DNA from: Eutrema japonicum
Lineage: Eukaryota > Streptophyta > Magnoliopsida > Brassicales > Brassicaceae
DNA length: 64,000 bases
Direction: 5' to 3'
Assembly (NCBI GenBank): GCA_030161315.1
Contig: BSQW01000003.1
Span: 14,756,001 to 14,820,000 of the forward strand
Position 1 is the stretch's first letter. The number at the start of each line of letters is the position of its first letter. The notes beneath the pieces were generated by a model. That model was not told the DNA's origin and searched no databases. It saw only the letters and a list, made by a program, of their open reading frames with translations. Position numbers and translations under genes: made by a program. This document shows, in pieces, positions 1 through 10,503 of the stretch.

Positions 1-900
1 GAATATTTAGGCAAGTGCTTTCCTATGAAAGACCTTGGGCCTTTGAAGTATTTCTTGGGGATCGAAATTGCTAGGAAGAAAGAAGGCATTTTTATGTGTC
101 AACGGAAATATACATTGGATATTGTTGCCGAAGCTGGCGCTCTCGGAGCAAAACCAGCCGCAACTCCTATGGAACAACAACATAAGCTTGCTCTGTCTGA
201 AAGCGCTTTGTTGGATGATCCTGAGAGGTATAGACGACTAGTTGGACGATTGATTTATCTCGCAGCAACGAGACCTGACCTGACATACGCGGTGCATATT
301 CTCTCCCAATTTATGCAGTCTCCGCACATCGATCATTGGAATGCCGCGCTACGCGTTGTTCGGTATCTCAAAGGTACTGTGGGACAAGGAATTTTTTTGA
401 GTGCTGATTGTGATCTTCAACTTCGTGGATGGTGTGATAGCGATTGGGCCGGGTGCCCTATAACGAGACGATCAATCAGTGGATGGCTTGTGACTTTAGG
501 TACCTCGCCGGTGTTTTGGAAAACTAAGAAGCAAGAGGTTGTTGCTCGGTCTTCAGCTGAAGCTGAATATCGCAGCATGGCTCTTACGGTTTGTGATTTG
601 AAGTGGTTCCGGAGCTTACTCTCCGACTTTGGTGTGAAGCAGAATGGCCCGATGGATTTATATTGTGACAATCAGGCAGCTTTGCATATTGCTGCGAATC
701 CGGTCTTTCACGAACGCACGAAACATGTTGAGATAGATTGTCATGGTGTCCGCGATGAAGTTCAAGCTGGAGTTATTCGTACGCAGAAGGTATCAACAAC
801 TGAACAGCTTGCTGATGTTTTTACCAAGGCACTTGGCAAGCGTGAGTTTGCTTATCTACTGGTCAAGTTGGGCGTTTTGAATCCGCACGCTCCAACTTGA
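1..900 (+). CDS. Ty1/copia polyprotein C-terminus (RT end, RNase H), partial
   Basis: The frame is already open at base 1 and ends at a TGA at 898-900, so this is the 3' part of a pol gene that starts outside the window. The first visible residues are the end of the reverse transcriptase (DLGPLKYFLGIE). From about residue 130 there is a copia RNase H with the acidic residues in CDSDWAG, SSAEAEY and CDNQAALHIA, then the tail ADVFTKAL. RNase H removes the RNA strand during cDNA synthesis in the cytoplasmic particle. The visible frame has no stop or frameshift, so the insertion looks fairly young. A polypurine tract and an LTR follow directly. Confidence 0.93.
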   Translation, partial: EYLGKCFPMKDLGPLKYFLGIEIARKKEGIFMCQRKYTLDIVAEAGALGAKPAATPMEQQHKLALSESALLDDPERYRRLVGRLIYLAATRPDLTYAVHILSQFMQSPHIDHWNAALRVVRYLKGTVGQGIFLSADCDLQLRGWCDSDWAGCPITRRSISGWLVTLGTSPVFWKTKKQEVVARSSAEAEYRSMALTVCDLKWFRSLLSDFGVKQNGPMDLYCDNQAALHIAANPVFHERTKHVEIDCHGVRDEVQAGVIRTQKVSTTEQLADVFTKALGKREFAYLLVKLGVLNPHAPT

Positions 901-907
901 GGGGGGG
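899..907 (+). promoter_or_regulatory. Polypurine tract of upstream copia element
   Basis: A run of one A and eight purines, mostly G, overlaps the pol stop and directly precedes the TG that opens the LTR. It is the expected primer site for plus-strand DNA synthesis. Confidence 0.8.
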
Positions 908-1134
908 TGTTATCAACGAAGATATTTTGAGTATTACGGAAGATACGTATATTCGGATATGTAAATATGTGTTTATCTTCTTGCCTTATCTATCATCTGT
1001 ATATTCTCCCTTTTACTTGTTCGGGATGAAAACCCTACGCGATGTGCGTGTATATATATCGGCCTTTGGCCTAGAGAAATAACACACGAAATTTCTCCAA
1101 GTCTTTTCCTTTTGTTCACTTTGTCTCACGAACA
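908..1134 (+). repeat. 3' LTR of copia element 1 (227 bp)
   Basis: It starts TGTTATCAACG directly after the polypurine tract and ends in ...CGAACA. The pol frame of a second copia element is open immediately afterwards, at 1135. A TATATATAT tract near 1050 could be the promoter core. The partner 5' LTR lies outside the window; the predicted 5-bp target duplication is gttca (1135-1139). Confidence 0.8.
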
Positions 1135-2805
1135 GTTCAGGTTGATCAATCTGCGATAAAAGATGATCTCTCCGCTCAAAACCTGCAATATCCGATCTCT
1201 GATTATGTGGACTGCGAAAAGTTTTCTCTCACTCACCGAGCTTTTCTTGCAGCTATTACCGAAGGTGTGGAACCAACATCTTTTGAAGAAGCTATGCTAG
1301 ACGAACGATGGCGTAATGCGTGTGGAAAAGAAATTGGCTCGTTAGAAGAAAACAAAACATGGGACATGGAAGCATTACCTCCTGGAAAGAAACTCATTGG
1401 AATCAAATGGGTTTTTCGCATTAAATACAATGCTGATGGTTCAGTTGAGCGTTACAAAGCGCGCTTGGTGGCACTTGGGAATACTCAGGTCGAAGGGACA
1501 GATTTTACAGAAACGTTTGCTCATGTCGTCAAGATGACGACCGTTCGAGCTACATTGGGTGTAGCTGCAGCTCGTAACTTGATTGTACATCAAATGGATG
1601 TACACAACGCATTTTTGCACGGTGATCTCGAAGAAGAGGTGTACATGAAACCACCTCCTGGTTTTCGTACGGATAATTCTTCTCTTGTTTGCAGATTGAA
1701 GAAATCTCTATATGGTCTTAAACAAGCTCCACGATGCTGGTTCGGAAAGTTAAGATCATCTCTTATTGAATATGGTTTTGCTCAGTCTTATAGCGATTAC
1801 TCGCTATTCACTCTACGACGAAATGGTCTGGAGCTTTATGTCATAGTATACGTCGATGATTTGGTCGTCACCGGTAATGATCAGATCGCTATTGACAATT
1901 TCAAAGGGTACTTAAGCAAATGCTTTCATATGAGGGATTTGAGAATTTTGAAATACTTCTTAGGAATCGAAGTAGCAAGAAACGCGGAAGGTATATTTCT
2001 TAATCAACGAAAGTATACATTGGATATTATTAAGGAAGTTGGTCTACTAGGAGGCAAGCCATCTGCCTTTCCCATGGAACAGCATCATACATTACCGGTT
2101 GCTAAAGGTCCTTTTCTTGATGATCCAGAGAGATATCGACGTTTAATAGGACGTCTCATCTATCTTCTGGCAACACGACCTGAGCTCACTTACTCTGTCC
2201 ATATCTTGTCGCAATTTATGCAGAAACCGAGAGTCGAACATTGGGATTCAGCCATTCGCGTGGTCCGCTACTTAAAAGGAACTCCGGGTCAAGGTATTCT
2301 CCTCCGTTCTGACTGTGATCTTCGTTTACATGCTTGGTGCGACTCAGACTGGGCTGGCTGCCCCTTAACAAGACGATCACTAAGTGGTTGGTTCGTTACT
2401 CTTGGGAAGTCACCACTCTCTTGGAAAGCAAAGACGCAACCAGTCGTCTCCTTATCATCTGCGGAAGCGGAATATAGAGGTATGGCGTTTACATTACAAG
2501 AACTTATATGGTTAAAACAACTTCTTGTAGACATGGGAATCCGACACGACGACCCGATGGATCTCCATTGTGATAGTCAATCAGCATTACATATTGCTTC
2601 GAATCCGGTTTTTCACGAAAGAACGAAACACATCGAGAAAGACTGCCATTTCGTTCGCGACGCATTACAAGACAAACTGATTCAGACACGTTTTGTTCCA
2701 TCATCCGAGCAACTGGCCGACATATTCACAAAAGCTCTTGGCCGGCGTGATTTCGAAAAGCTTGTCTTCAAGATGGGCATTCTCAATCCCCATGCTCCAT
2801 CTTGA
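1135..2805 (+). CDS. Ty1/copia RT-RNase H of element 2, interrupted at 5' end
   Basis: The frame is open from the LTR boundary of element 1, before the first start-like codon at 1207, so the ORF is the downstream half of a polyprotein split by element 1. The order is linker (HRAFLAAITEG), RT with KWVFRIKYNADG, VHNAFLHGDL, LYGLKQAP and the catalytic YVDDLVVTG, then RNase H with CDSDWAG, SSAEAEY and CDSQSALHIA. It is a close relative of the element at 1-900. The Q-to-H change in MDVHNAFLHG (usually DVNNAFLHG or DVKNAFL) is within family variation. Nothing breaks the frame before the TGA at 2803-2805. Confidence 0.93.
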   Translation, partial: VQVDQSAIKDDLSAQNLQYPISDYVDCEKFSLTHRAFLAAITEGVEPTSFEEAMLDERWRNACGKEIGSLEENKTWDMEALPPGKKLIGIKWVFRIKYNADGSVERYKARLVALGNTQVEGTDFTETFAHVVKMTTVRATLGVAAARNLIVHQMDVHNAFLHGDLEEEVYMKPPPGFRTDNSSLVCRLKKSLYGLKQAPRCWFGKLRSSLIEYGFAQSYSDYSLFTLRRNGLELYVIVYVDDLVVTGNDQIAIDNFKGYLSKCFHMRDLRILKYFLGIEVARNAEGIFLNQRKYTLDIIKEVGLLGGKPSAFPMEQHHTLPVAKGPFLDDPERYRRLIGRLIYLLATRPELTYSVHILSQFMQKPRVEHWDSAIRVVRYLKGTPGQGILLRSDCDLRLHAWCDSDWAGCPLTRRSLSGWFVTLGKSPLSWKAKTQPVVSLSSAEAEYRGMAFTLQELIWLKQLLVDMGIRHDDPMDLHCDSQSALHIASNPVFHERTKHIEKDCHFVRDALQDKLIQTRFVPSSEQLADIFTKALGRRDFEKLVFKMGILNPHAPS

Positions 2806-2811
2806 GGGGGG

Positions 2812-3048
2812 TATTGGCGTGATATCCTCTATGTGATTGTATATCTTTCCTATCTTGTATATACTCATTACTCCTAATTGATTGTAATTAGATTATCGTA
2901 TATCCCTCCTTAATTTAGGATCTTAGATTGACCTTCTTCCCAAGGAATTCCGTTGTATATATTGCGGCTATGTTTGGCCTATGAAAGGACACAACTTTCT
3001 CAATCCTTTTCAGTTTGTTCAAAATATCTCGTCTAAAACCTGATAACA
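2812..3048 (+). repeat. 3' LTR of copia element 2 (237 bp)
   Basis: It follows the polypurine run after the pol stop and ends ...CTGATAACA. The first bases are TATTGG rather than the usual TG, which suggests a point change at the terminus. It is similar in size and layout to the LTR at 908-1134 but clearly diverged in sequence. Confidence 0.7.
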
Positions 3049-4763
3049 ATAGCAATATAAGAATGAAACATAATGAGTTTGTTCGTTTTGGATGATAAAA
3101 GAGTTGAGAGTCCAAAAGAATGAGTTTTTTTACTGAAACTCCGATTCTCAGGCCTTTGTGCCAAATCAAATAATCGTTCCTGTCTTCCAAAAGCCGAAGC
3201 ACATCCTTCGAAAAAAAGAAGAAAAACAGAATAAGAACAGTGAAGGTAATGATTATACAGAACACAGAAAAAAGGTTTGCAATGTGGTTTTCCTTCCTGA
3301 CATGTCCCTTTCTGTCCCAGATTCCTCTGTATATTAAGACAAACACATCGAGTGACAAAACACATTGCATATGATCGATGGTCTTTTCTAGCAAATATTT
3401 CAAACTCTGCATTTTGTTTCTAACATCTGATTCTTCTGTTGTTTCCCTTAAGTCGTGGATGATGTTCTTCATCCTCATGTGGCTTTGTATCATTGTCTGT
3501 CACATAAAATAGATTCTTCTCAAGGATCTGGAAAACGCAAGACAAAAATCTCAGAGGAAATAAAAAATCAGAAATGAGTTACCGTCGACATTCTCTGCAA
3601 GTTTCTCCACTAGCTTCCGAATTTGGCTCTTAACAGTACAGTCATTTCGCTCAGTGCTCTCCTAAAACTATGTTTTCTTTATTAGGGAAATAAGAGTTCC
3701 ACACTTTCAACCGGTTCTCAATACTTGACCGTAATTTGTCTAATGAACAATTGCTTCTACATTAGCTTAAAAGTTCAGCTACCGATTTCGCTAATTAAGG
3801 AAATGCAGCATCTAGCAGAAGCAACAAAAAAAAAGACTTTCTTCATCAAGATTCAATTACCTTCCAATGATTTGATCAACACAGGAACAACACTTTGCAC
3901 ACACATTTTGCTCCTTGGCACAACATGTATCAGTTTCATACAAAAACAAGATGCTATTATCATTCTTCGTCTTTACCAGAAGGTAGGATAAAAAAAGCAA
4001 CGAATCAAAACACTAACCAGAACATAACTTACGGTATGCTTGACGGACATTACGCTTTGTACACTTTTGACTACACCAAAAAGAAAACCAAAAAGTTATT
4101 TTTTTTCTTCAAATTTTACAAATTTTAAGCATTGTTGTAAGTAGAGCTATTGTTCCAATCTGCAACAAACAAGAAATTTCAGTCAAATAGGTTCAATAAA
4201 GTACCAAACTTTCCATCAAAACCAAGACAATTGAGGGCACAAAATGTTAACTTTTACTTCCCTCAAATGTGATTCAATAAAGTGATTTGGAGTCTCAATT
4301 AGGGAACCCAAGAAATTTAACTCAAATGTGATTCAATAAAGTGTCAAACTTCTTTTCATGCGAGTCATCATGAGTAGTTACAGAACCACAACCGATTTAT
4401 GGCACAAAATGTTTACTAGCTTGATGAATCGAAGATATTATGGGGCAAATTGAAAACTAATGTTCAGAGTAAAACCAATTTCAATATTATCTAGAGGAGA
4501 AATCAAATCTATGTGATTTACTAATCAAATCAAATCAAAATCCACTAACACTGATGACAAGCAGTGCACGAAGCGGGCTGCCTCTACGAGTCCAGAGGAG
4601 AATCTCGCTTGAAGTTTTTCCCAAAGCTTCTCTAATTTCATTGAACTAAAGAAGACGACGCATCGCCGGTTTCTGAATCCGGATACAGAGATGAACCACC
4701 GGAATAACGTTGAGGCTATAGAGACTGAGAGTGAAAGAGATCGAGAGTGGCAGAAAAGAGAAG
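3049..4763 (-). pseudogene. Remnant of an unrecognised multi-exon host gene
   Basis: On the minus strand several short stretches look like exons with plausible splice sites. One near 4030-4075 ends at GTAAGTT. A Cys-rich one lies near 3860-3985 (ETDTCCAKEQNVCAKCC). One at about 3587-3665 (ESTERNDCTVKSQIRKLVEK) is followed by a GT donor, and a further exon starts after TTTTCCAG near 3530. The last open stretch (about 3160-3493) contains a hydrophobic segment around IANLFSVFCIIITFTVLI that could be a membrane helix. A CT-rich, 5'-leader-like tract lies at 4690-4760. Frames do not join cleanly, and the copia LTR abuts the 3' side. The family is not recognised. Confidence 0.4.
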
Positions 4764-5000
4764 GGGAAAACGGCCGATTCTTACCCGGACTATTCCAAAT
4801 GGTGCGGATTCGTATCTGACAAATTCAAGTGTTCAATTTCATACATAGATTCTGCAAAATTTGAATATTCATAGCTAGACTATTTGTTTTTTTTGGCGAA
4901 AGCCAACATTTACCAACAGCCCATTAGTCAAATCCATACACCGTTAACGGTGAGAACTCCCATGCCACGTAAGATGCTTGTTGTCACAGATTGACAAAAC
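4764..5000 (+). repeat. Left terminal inverted repeat of the Pack-MULE
   Basis: It matches the reverse complement of 7240-7476 with scattered differences. Shared landmarks in order are GGGAAAACGGCCGATTC, TTTCATACA, TTGAATATTCATA, a T-rich run before GGCGAAA, and TTAACGGTGAGAACT. Confidence 0.85.
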
Positions 5001-5059
5001 GACGTCGTTTTGTTTCAATTTTTTTTTGAAAAATATGCTCAAAACGTCGTTGTTTTGTT

Positions 5060-5760
5060 TTAGAGCATAGGAACGATGTTCGTGAAAAGGAATCTCCGCC
5101 GGGAAAAACTCTTCGCTGCCACCGCCTGTGAATGGTAAAACTGAAGCGATTGTTTCTCGTTTTTGATCTTTCTCGCTTTCTCTTCTAACTCCCGTTTTCC
5201 TCTGGTTTTTTTTTCTTACAGTTGTAGTCGCGCACATTAGAGTCGGATCTTACTACGAAATCGATTCATCGATTCTCCCTCAGAGATTGCCGAAGGAAGT
5301 TAAATCGATCAGAGTCGTCATGGTATCAACGGATCCTCTGTTTCTTTTTCCGTCACGGATCTCGTTCTATTCGTCTGGGTTTTCTCTGTGTTTTAGACTG
5401 ATATTTTTTTTTGTCGCTCTGGGTTTCGTTGGGTTTTTTTTTGCAGGTGAGCAAAATCACGGCGAGCGACGTCTCTCTCCGATACCCGAGCATGTACTCA
5501 GTCATATCGTATTTCGATTCCGGCGGTAGCAACATGACTAAACCGGATGGTGGTAGTCTTCTTCCCGTTTAGGACGAGAGCCATGTTTCTGTGAATAGAA
5601 ATTCGTGGAGTTTCTGGGTCTCTGCTGCTTCTCGCAAGAAATTTATTGACAAATGGTCTGTTGAGAGGTAAAGAGCATATTTTAACGATCTCTGAAATTG
5701 GATTTGCACTTGATTCATCTGATTTTTATGGTTCAATTTTGGAAATTGAAGGTACAAACT
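5060..5760 (+). pseudogene. Captured multi-exon gene fragment inside the Pack-MULE
   Basis: Three exon-like blocks are separated by T-rich introns with canonical borders. The first ends at a GTAAAAC donor near 5137. The second runs from the TTACAG acceptor at about 5215 to a GT donor near 5321 (HIRVGSYYEIDSSILPQRLP). The third follows TTTTTGCAG near 5445 and begins VSKITASDVSLRYPSMYSV. The last block then meets an in-frame TAG near 5571. Keeping introns shows genomic DNA, not mRNA, was captured. I do not recognise the donor gene. The fragment has no complete ORF and is unlikely to encode a working protein. Confidence 0.6.
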
Positions 5761-6039
5761 AGTGTTGAAATCACTGTGTGTTCTCTGGTTTAGGTTTCCC
5801 GTGGAACTGCCGTGATGCTCGTCTCACCAACTGATGGCACTGAAGAAATTGCTAACCCTTTCGTTCAACCAGAAGCTGTCTAAGGAGTTTTGTTCCGAAA
5901 GATTCTCTCTTTATTAGTTGAAATTAGTTGCTTCGTCAAATTCCAGTTTGATTTTTTTTTGTTTTCAATACTTACACCACATACCAATATCAAATCGCAT
6001 TTGGATTTATAGTGTGATTTGAGCATTTTCGGAGTTTAT

Positions 6040-6345
6040 CGTGGACAAGATGAAGTCGGTAGCGACAAAGCTCAAACTCCTTAGACCAGTCCTCACGTTA
6101 CGGTATTGTTACAGCTCTGCCGATCAAACTCTTCTTCTTAATGAATTCACCAGATTCTATTACTAGAGAGACCTTCCCGGAGCTCTGAGAGCAATGGATT
6201 CGTTGCAAAGTCATGCTCTTTGGGCAGAGTGTGCGACTTATTCTGAGCTCATCAAGTGTTGTTTGTCTCATAATGCTGTTCATGAAGGGAATCTCGTTTG
6301 TCGTCACTTATACTTCAACGGGCATCAACCGATGATCTTTTTCTC
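6040..6345 (+). pseudogene. Captured N-terminus of a PPR protein (REME1/At2g03880-like)
   Basis: The sequence begins with a start codon near 6050 (MKSVATKLKLLRP) and contains AMDSLQSHALWAECATYSEL, IKCCLSHNAVHEGNL and CRHLYFNGHQPM. From memory this matches the N-terminus of the Arabidopsis mitochondrial RNA-editing PPR protein REME1 (At2g03880). The reading frame has at least one break between the MKSVA and MDSLQSH parts (DSIT*RD near 6160), and the homology stops near 6335, before the repeat array. It is therefore a non-functional transduplicate. It could give rise to small RNAs matching the parent gene. Confidence 0.75.
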
Positions 6346-6439
6346 TTCTTGTTATAGATTCATTTTTTCTGCAATATTGGTGTCTACAATAAGAACCTTA
6401 GTATGCTGAGAAGAACATGTTGAAAGTGATGAAGGAGAA

Positions 6440-7110
6440 AAATGCCGATTTTGATCAACAAAATCTGGTGAATTGAATAACGAATGAGACCCTCGTTTCG
6501 AATCAAAGTAAATAAGACCCTCGTTTCGAATTTTGATCATCATCGTGATTAGGTTAAATTGAATAACGAACATGTTGAGAACAAAATTGAGAAACACAGG
6601 AAAGATCAAAAGTTCATCTCCTCTATTATAATTCGATTACAGGTTTACAAAGCCCTAAGCGATTCGAGAAACAGAGAGACACACGGGGGAAAAATCTCAA
6701 CCGTCACTCTTCGATTAGATCAAAAAGAGGAGAAATTAAAATCCAAAATCAAAATCTCTAAAAAGTCTTCAACAGATCAGAAATCGACGAGATGAGAAGA
6801 GAAGTCTATAATCGGCGACGACCGATTAGTACTCCACGGAGAAGGACAAGGCAAGGAGGAACCACTGATCCGTACGACGTGGCTGTCGCCTTGCCGCCTA
6901 GTAAGAATCCCGGCGGTGAGCTTAGCGAGAGCTGCCGTGTACTCCACCAGTAGCTCATCGATGATTACGACGAAGATCATGATCGATAAGATTCGCCGCA
7001 GATCATGACTTAAGTCTCTGATTTTTTTGAGAGATGCAATGGAAATTTGATGGAAACCCTAGCCTTCTGTGTTCTTCCCCATCTCGTCGACGAAGAAGAC
7101 TTTAATGTAA
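6440..7110. other. Further gene-derived sequence in the Pack-MULE, donor unknown
   Basis: This stretch has two direct copies of gaccctcgtttcgaat (near 6488 and 6511) and then a GC-richer block at 6780-7000, open on the minus strand for 67 codons (6777-6980). The composition and a leader-like AG-rich tract suggest a third captured exon, but no family is recognised and the strand is uncertain. Confidence 0.35.
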
Positions 7111-7239
7111 GTTTTTTTTGTTTTTAATCTTTGCTTCTCTCCCATACGACGACGTAGTTTAGGTTTTATTTTATTTTTGTGTCAGGCCCAATTGTTTAAG
7201 CCCATTTTTTCACAACTTTTAAAAACCAAAACGACCTCA

Positions 7240-7476
7240 TTTTATCTTCTCGTGCTAACGGGGCAGCTTATGTGGCACAATAGTTCTCACCGTTAAAGGT
7301 GTTACGGGGTTGACTAACGGAAAGTTGGTCAATGTTTGTTTTCGCCAAAAAAAAAGATAGTCCAGGTATGAATATTCAAAATTTTAAGAGTTTGTGTATG
7401 AAATTGGACACTTAAATTAATCGGGTACAAATCTGCACCATTTGAAATAGTTTGGGTAGGAATCGGCCGTTTTCCC
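7240..7476 (-). repeat. Right terminal inverted repeat of the Pack-MULE
   Basis: Reverse complement of the left repeat, ending ...CGGCCGTTTTCCC before the aagagaag target duplication. Differences from the left arm are mostly single bases, so the insertion is moderately old. Confidence 0.85.
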
Positions 7477-7799
7477 AAGAGAAGAGAGAGCAAAAGAGGA
7501 TTTTTTTTTTTGTGAATACCTTAATTTTTGTTCACCAAATTTTTTTTTGGTTCATATCAATTATTTCTTAAAATTAATTTGGAACCATTTCTTTTTTACT
7601 TAGGCGTACAATGAAAATTTCATTTTCACGGTTAACCTATGATAACATTTACAAATTGTATGTGCTATTACAGAGAAATTGCATAACCAGAAATTAAACG
7701 CGAGCATATTATTTTTTGCTGCCCAGCATATTAAAGCGTTTATTATTTACGAAACGTTATGAAAAAATCAGGCATAAGTCAACCATAACAGAAACACAT

Positions 7800-9830
7800 A
7801 AACCGCTATCCTGGAGTGCTATTAATACCCACTTTTCCTGTAGTGCAAGCGGAATACTTTTGATGTATATGCACTTGTCACATTCATTTATGCTGAAACC
7901 ATTTGACATCATCACATTGTCAAATTTTTCATGACATTGTTTCGGAGCTTGTTTAAGTTCGTACAATGATTTCACAAGTCTACATACTTTGTGTTCTTGT
8001 CCTAGGACAACAAACCCTTAAGGTTGTGTCATATAAATTTCCTCTTATAAATCACCATTTAGAAAGGCAGTTTTCACATCCATTTGATAGATTTCTAAAT
8101 CTCTTAATGCTGCGTTTCCTATTAGCATTATGATTGAAGGTATTCTCGTTACTAGATAATAGGTGTCAAAGAAATCCAAGCCTTCTTTTTTCCGGAAACC
8201 TTGCACCACAAGCCTAGCCTTGTACTTATCGATGGTGCCATCGATTTTTAATTTTGTTTTGAAAATCCATTTACACCCTAGGGCTTTAAACCCTTGAGGT
8301 AAATCATTTATCTCGTAAGTATGGTTTTCCCTGATTGAGTCCATCTCCCTATTAACGGCTTCCTTCCAAAGAGGACCGTCTAGGGTAGACATTGTTTCTG
8401 TAAATGTTCTAGGCTCATTTTCGGCGAGAAAGACTAGCAAGAACTCAGAACCATATGTCTTTTCCTTACGAGATCTTTTACTCTGTCTAGGTTCTTCTTA
8501 TTCTTTTTCTTCGTCATTAATAGTCGTGCCTGAACTGCTTGCTTCGTTTTCAGAAGTGTAAGCATCTCGTTGATCACGAGTTTGTTTATTACTTTTTCTA
8601 TCTTTGCATGGAAACACGTTTTCAAAGAATGAAGTATTTCTTGACGCCATTATAGTGTTTACTTGAATATCTGGTACATCTGACTTATGTACCATAAATC
8701 GATAGGCACTACTATTATGAGCATATCCGATGAAAATGCAATATACCGTCTTTGGTCTGATTGTGACCTTTTTCGGAGGTGGAACTACAACTTTTGCCAG
8801 GCACCCCCACACTTTTAGGTATTTATACTAAGGTACATTACCTTTCCAAAGTTCAGATGGGGTTTTTCCAGTTACTTTATTCGGTATTTTGTTCAGGTGA
8901 TATTTTTTGGTAAGCAACGCTTCCCCCATATTTTTAGGGGTAACCCAGATTCCTGTAACATTGCGTTCATTATTTCCTTAAGAGTTTGTTTCTTTCGTTC
9001 CGCAACTCCGTTTGATTATGGTGAGTAAGGAGCGGTAGTTTGATGAATAATTCCGTGTTGCCTACAAAATGCATTAAAAGGTTCATCATATTCCCCTCCT
9101 CTATCACTTCGAACTATTTTAATAGTTCTACCAAGTTGGTTTTCTATTTCCAACTTGTATTCTTTAAACTTCTCCAAAGTTTCGTCTTTACTGCGTAGTA
9201 AATATACATAGCAGTATCTTGTGCAATCATCTATGAAGGTCACTAAATACTTTTTTCCTCCTCTAGATTGCACATATTTTAAGTCGCACAAATCAGTATG
9301 TATTAGACCCAAAGGTTTGGTGGTTCGTTCGACACGAGGTGATGGAGTTTTCGTGAGTTTTGCTTGTATGCAGGTCTCACATTTATTTTTACTTGTTCTG
9401 CATTTCGGGATTAGATTAGAATTCATTAATCTTTGGATAGATTTATAATTCACATGCCTTAACCGTTCATGCCACATATCGAAAGACTCAACAAAGTAAG
9501 AAGATGCATTCTTATTAATTGAACTGGAAGAGGTTACATCATTTTTTACGGATGTCATTACACACATTTTGATCAGATCGTCCTTAACAAAACCCTTCCC
9601 AATAAAAACCCCAATTTTCCTTAAGATTAGCTGGTCAGACTCCATGTTGACTGCGAATCCATGCTTAATTATCTTAGTCCTAGAGATCAAGTTCTTCCTC
9701 ATGCCTGGCACGTGTTTCACGTTGGTCAGACTGACTTCCTTTCCTGAAGTCATCTTCAACACCACATTGTCGATGCCTTCTATCTTGGATTGAGACACAT
9801 TTCCCATCAGCAGGTGAGTGTCATGGTTAA
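7800..9830 (-). pseudogene. Truncated Ty1/copia pol (protease end, integrase, RT start)
   Basis: Reading leftward from 9830: a protease-to-integrase linker (VKHVPGMRKNLIS), the integrase zinc finger with H-H-C-C spacing (WHERLRHVNYKS ... CETCIQAK), the integrase core (HTDLCDL, TFIDDCTRY, DRGGEYD), the integrase C-terminus (8498-8812), and the RT N-terminus (8045-8440: WKEAVNREMDSI, CKWIFKTKLK, IYQMDVKTAFLNGDL). In-frame stops near 8045 and 8017 separate this from KSLYELKQAP, and similarity ends near 7820. Gag, most of the RT and RNase H are gone. Several stops and frameshifts make it dead. Confidence 0.88.
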
Positions 9831-9834
9831 GTCT

Positions 9835-10314
9835 TCAAAATGTGTGTAATATCCTAGAGATCAAGGTCTTCGTTGCGTAGAGATAACAAATGGATAAGGA
9901 ATAAAATCCGAATATCCATTTGACTTGTTCAAAAAACGCAAAGTCAAAGTTTGACATGTTTAGTCAACGAAAAATGTTGACAAAACGCTTATACAAATTT
10001 GGCACAAAAAAAACTCTGTAATGGGCCGCTGGCCCACTCCCAAGATCCCACGATCCACGCCCGAGCCCGGCTCGGCTTGGCGGCGGCGCGCGCGCGTGTA
10101 GCCTCCTTCCTTCTCTATCACACACAGTTTGAACAAGGATATAACTTTGTCTTTATTCATACTACTCCAAAGTTTTCCAAACTTCCAATGTGGGATAAAT
10201 GACATGTCCCTCATTTAACTTACACTTGACCAATCACTTAGACTTGGCCCATTTCTCTTCACACTCAAATTTTAATAAACCCCATTGGGCTTTATTAAAA
10301 AATTTGGTCCAACA
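9835..10314 (-). repeat. LTR-like block of the minus-strand copia
   Basis: Read on the minus strand the block opens TGTTGGACC at 10314, a common start for plant copia LTRs, and contains a CCCACATTGG motif and a GC-rich tract (near 10070-10100). It directly adjoins the protease end at about 9830, so gag and the primer site appear deleted. The left boundary is unclear and no second copy is in the window. Confidence 0.4.
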
Positions 10315-10318
10315 CCAG

Positions 10319-10503
10319 CTGTGACCTGCGGCCAGACGCGGTCGATTGTTGTTCGTTTAACAGCTGCGCGGCTGATCTCTGCGGCTGGTTGCAACAATTT
10401 CAGCGTTCATAAATTTCAATCTCAGATTACTGCGTCTAGACACTGTGTCCAGACGCAGAAGGTTGCGTCTGGTAAACGAACAATAATCGACCACAAGCCA
10501 CAG
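10319..10503. repeat. Fold-back (MITE-like) repeat
   Basis: The outermost bases CTGTG (10319) and CACAG (10503) are complementary, and the arms share an inverted core of about 22 bp with two mismatches, GGTCGATTRTTGTTCGTTTA. Degenerate CAGACGC motifs recur inside. No ORF. It resembles a small non-autonomous DNA transposon of unknown superfamily; target duplications were not identified. Confidence 0.55.

Larger units (their letters stand above)
4764..7476. mobile_element. Pack-MULE (non-autonomous Mutator-like element with captured exons)
   Basis: Two long inverted repeats (about 235 bp each) bound a 2.7-kb unit. Both ends read GGGAAAACGGCCGATTC from outside. The flanks carry the same 8 bases, aagagaag, at 4756-4763 and 7477-7484; extending to 9 bases gives one mismatch, matching the 8-10 bp duplications made by Mutator-like elements. 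No transposase is present inside. The interior is instead GC-richer DNA with intron-exon signals and a recognisable PPR exon, the definition of a Pack-MULE. Confidence 0.85.
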
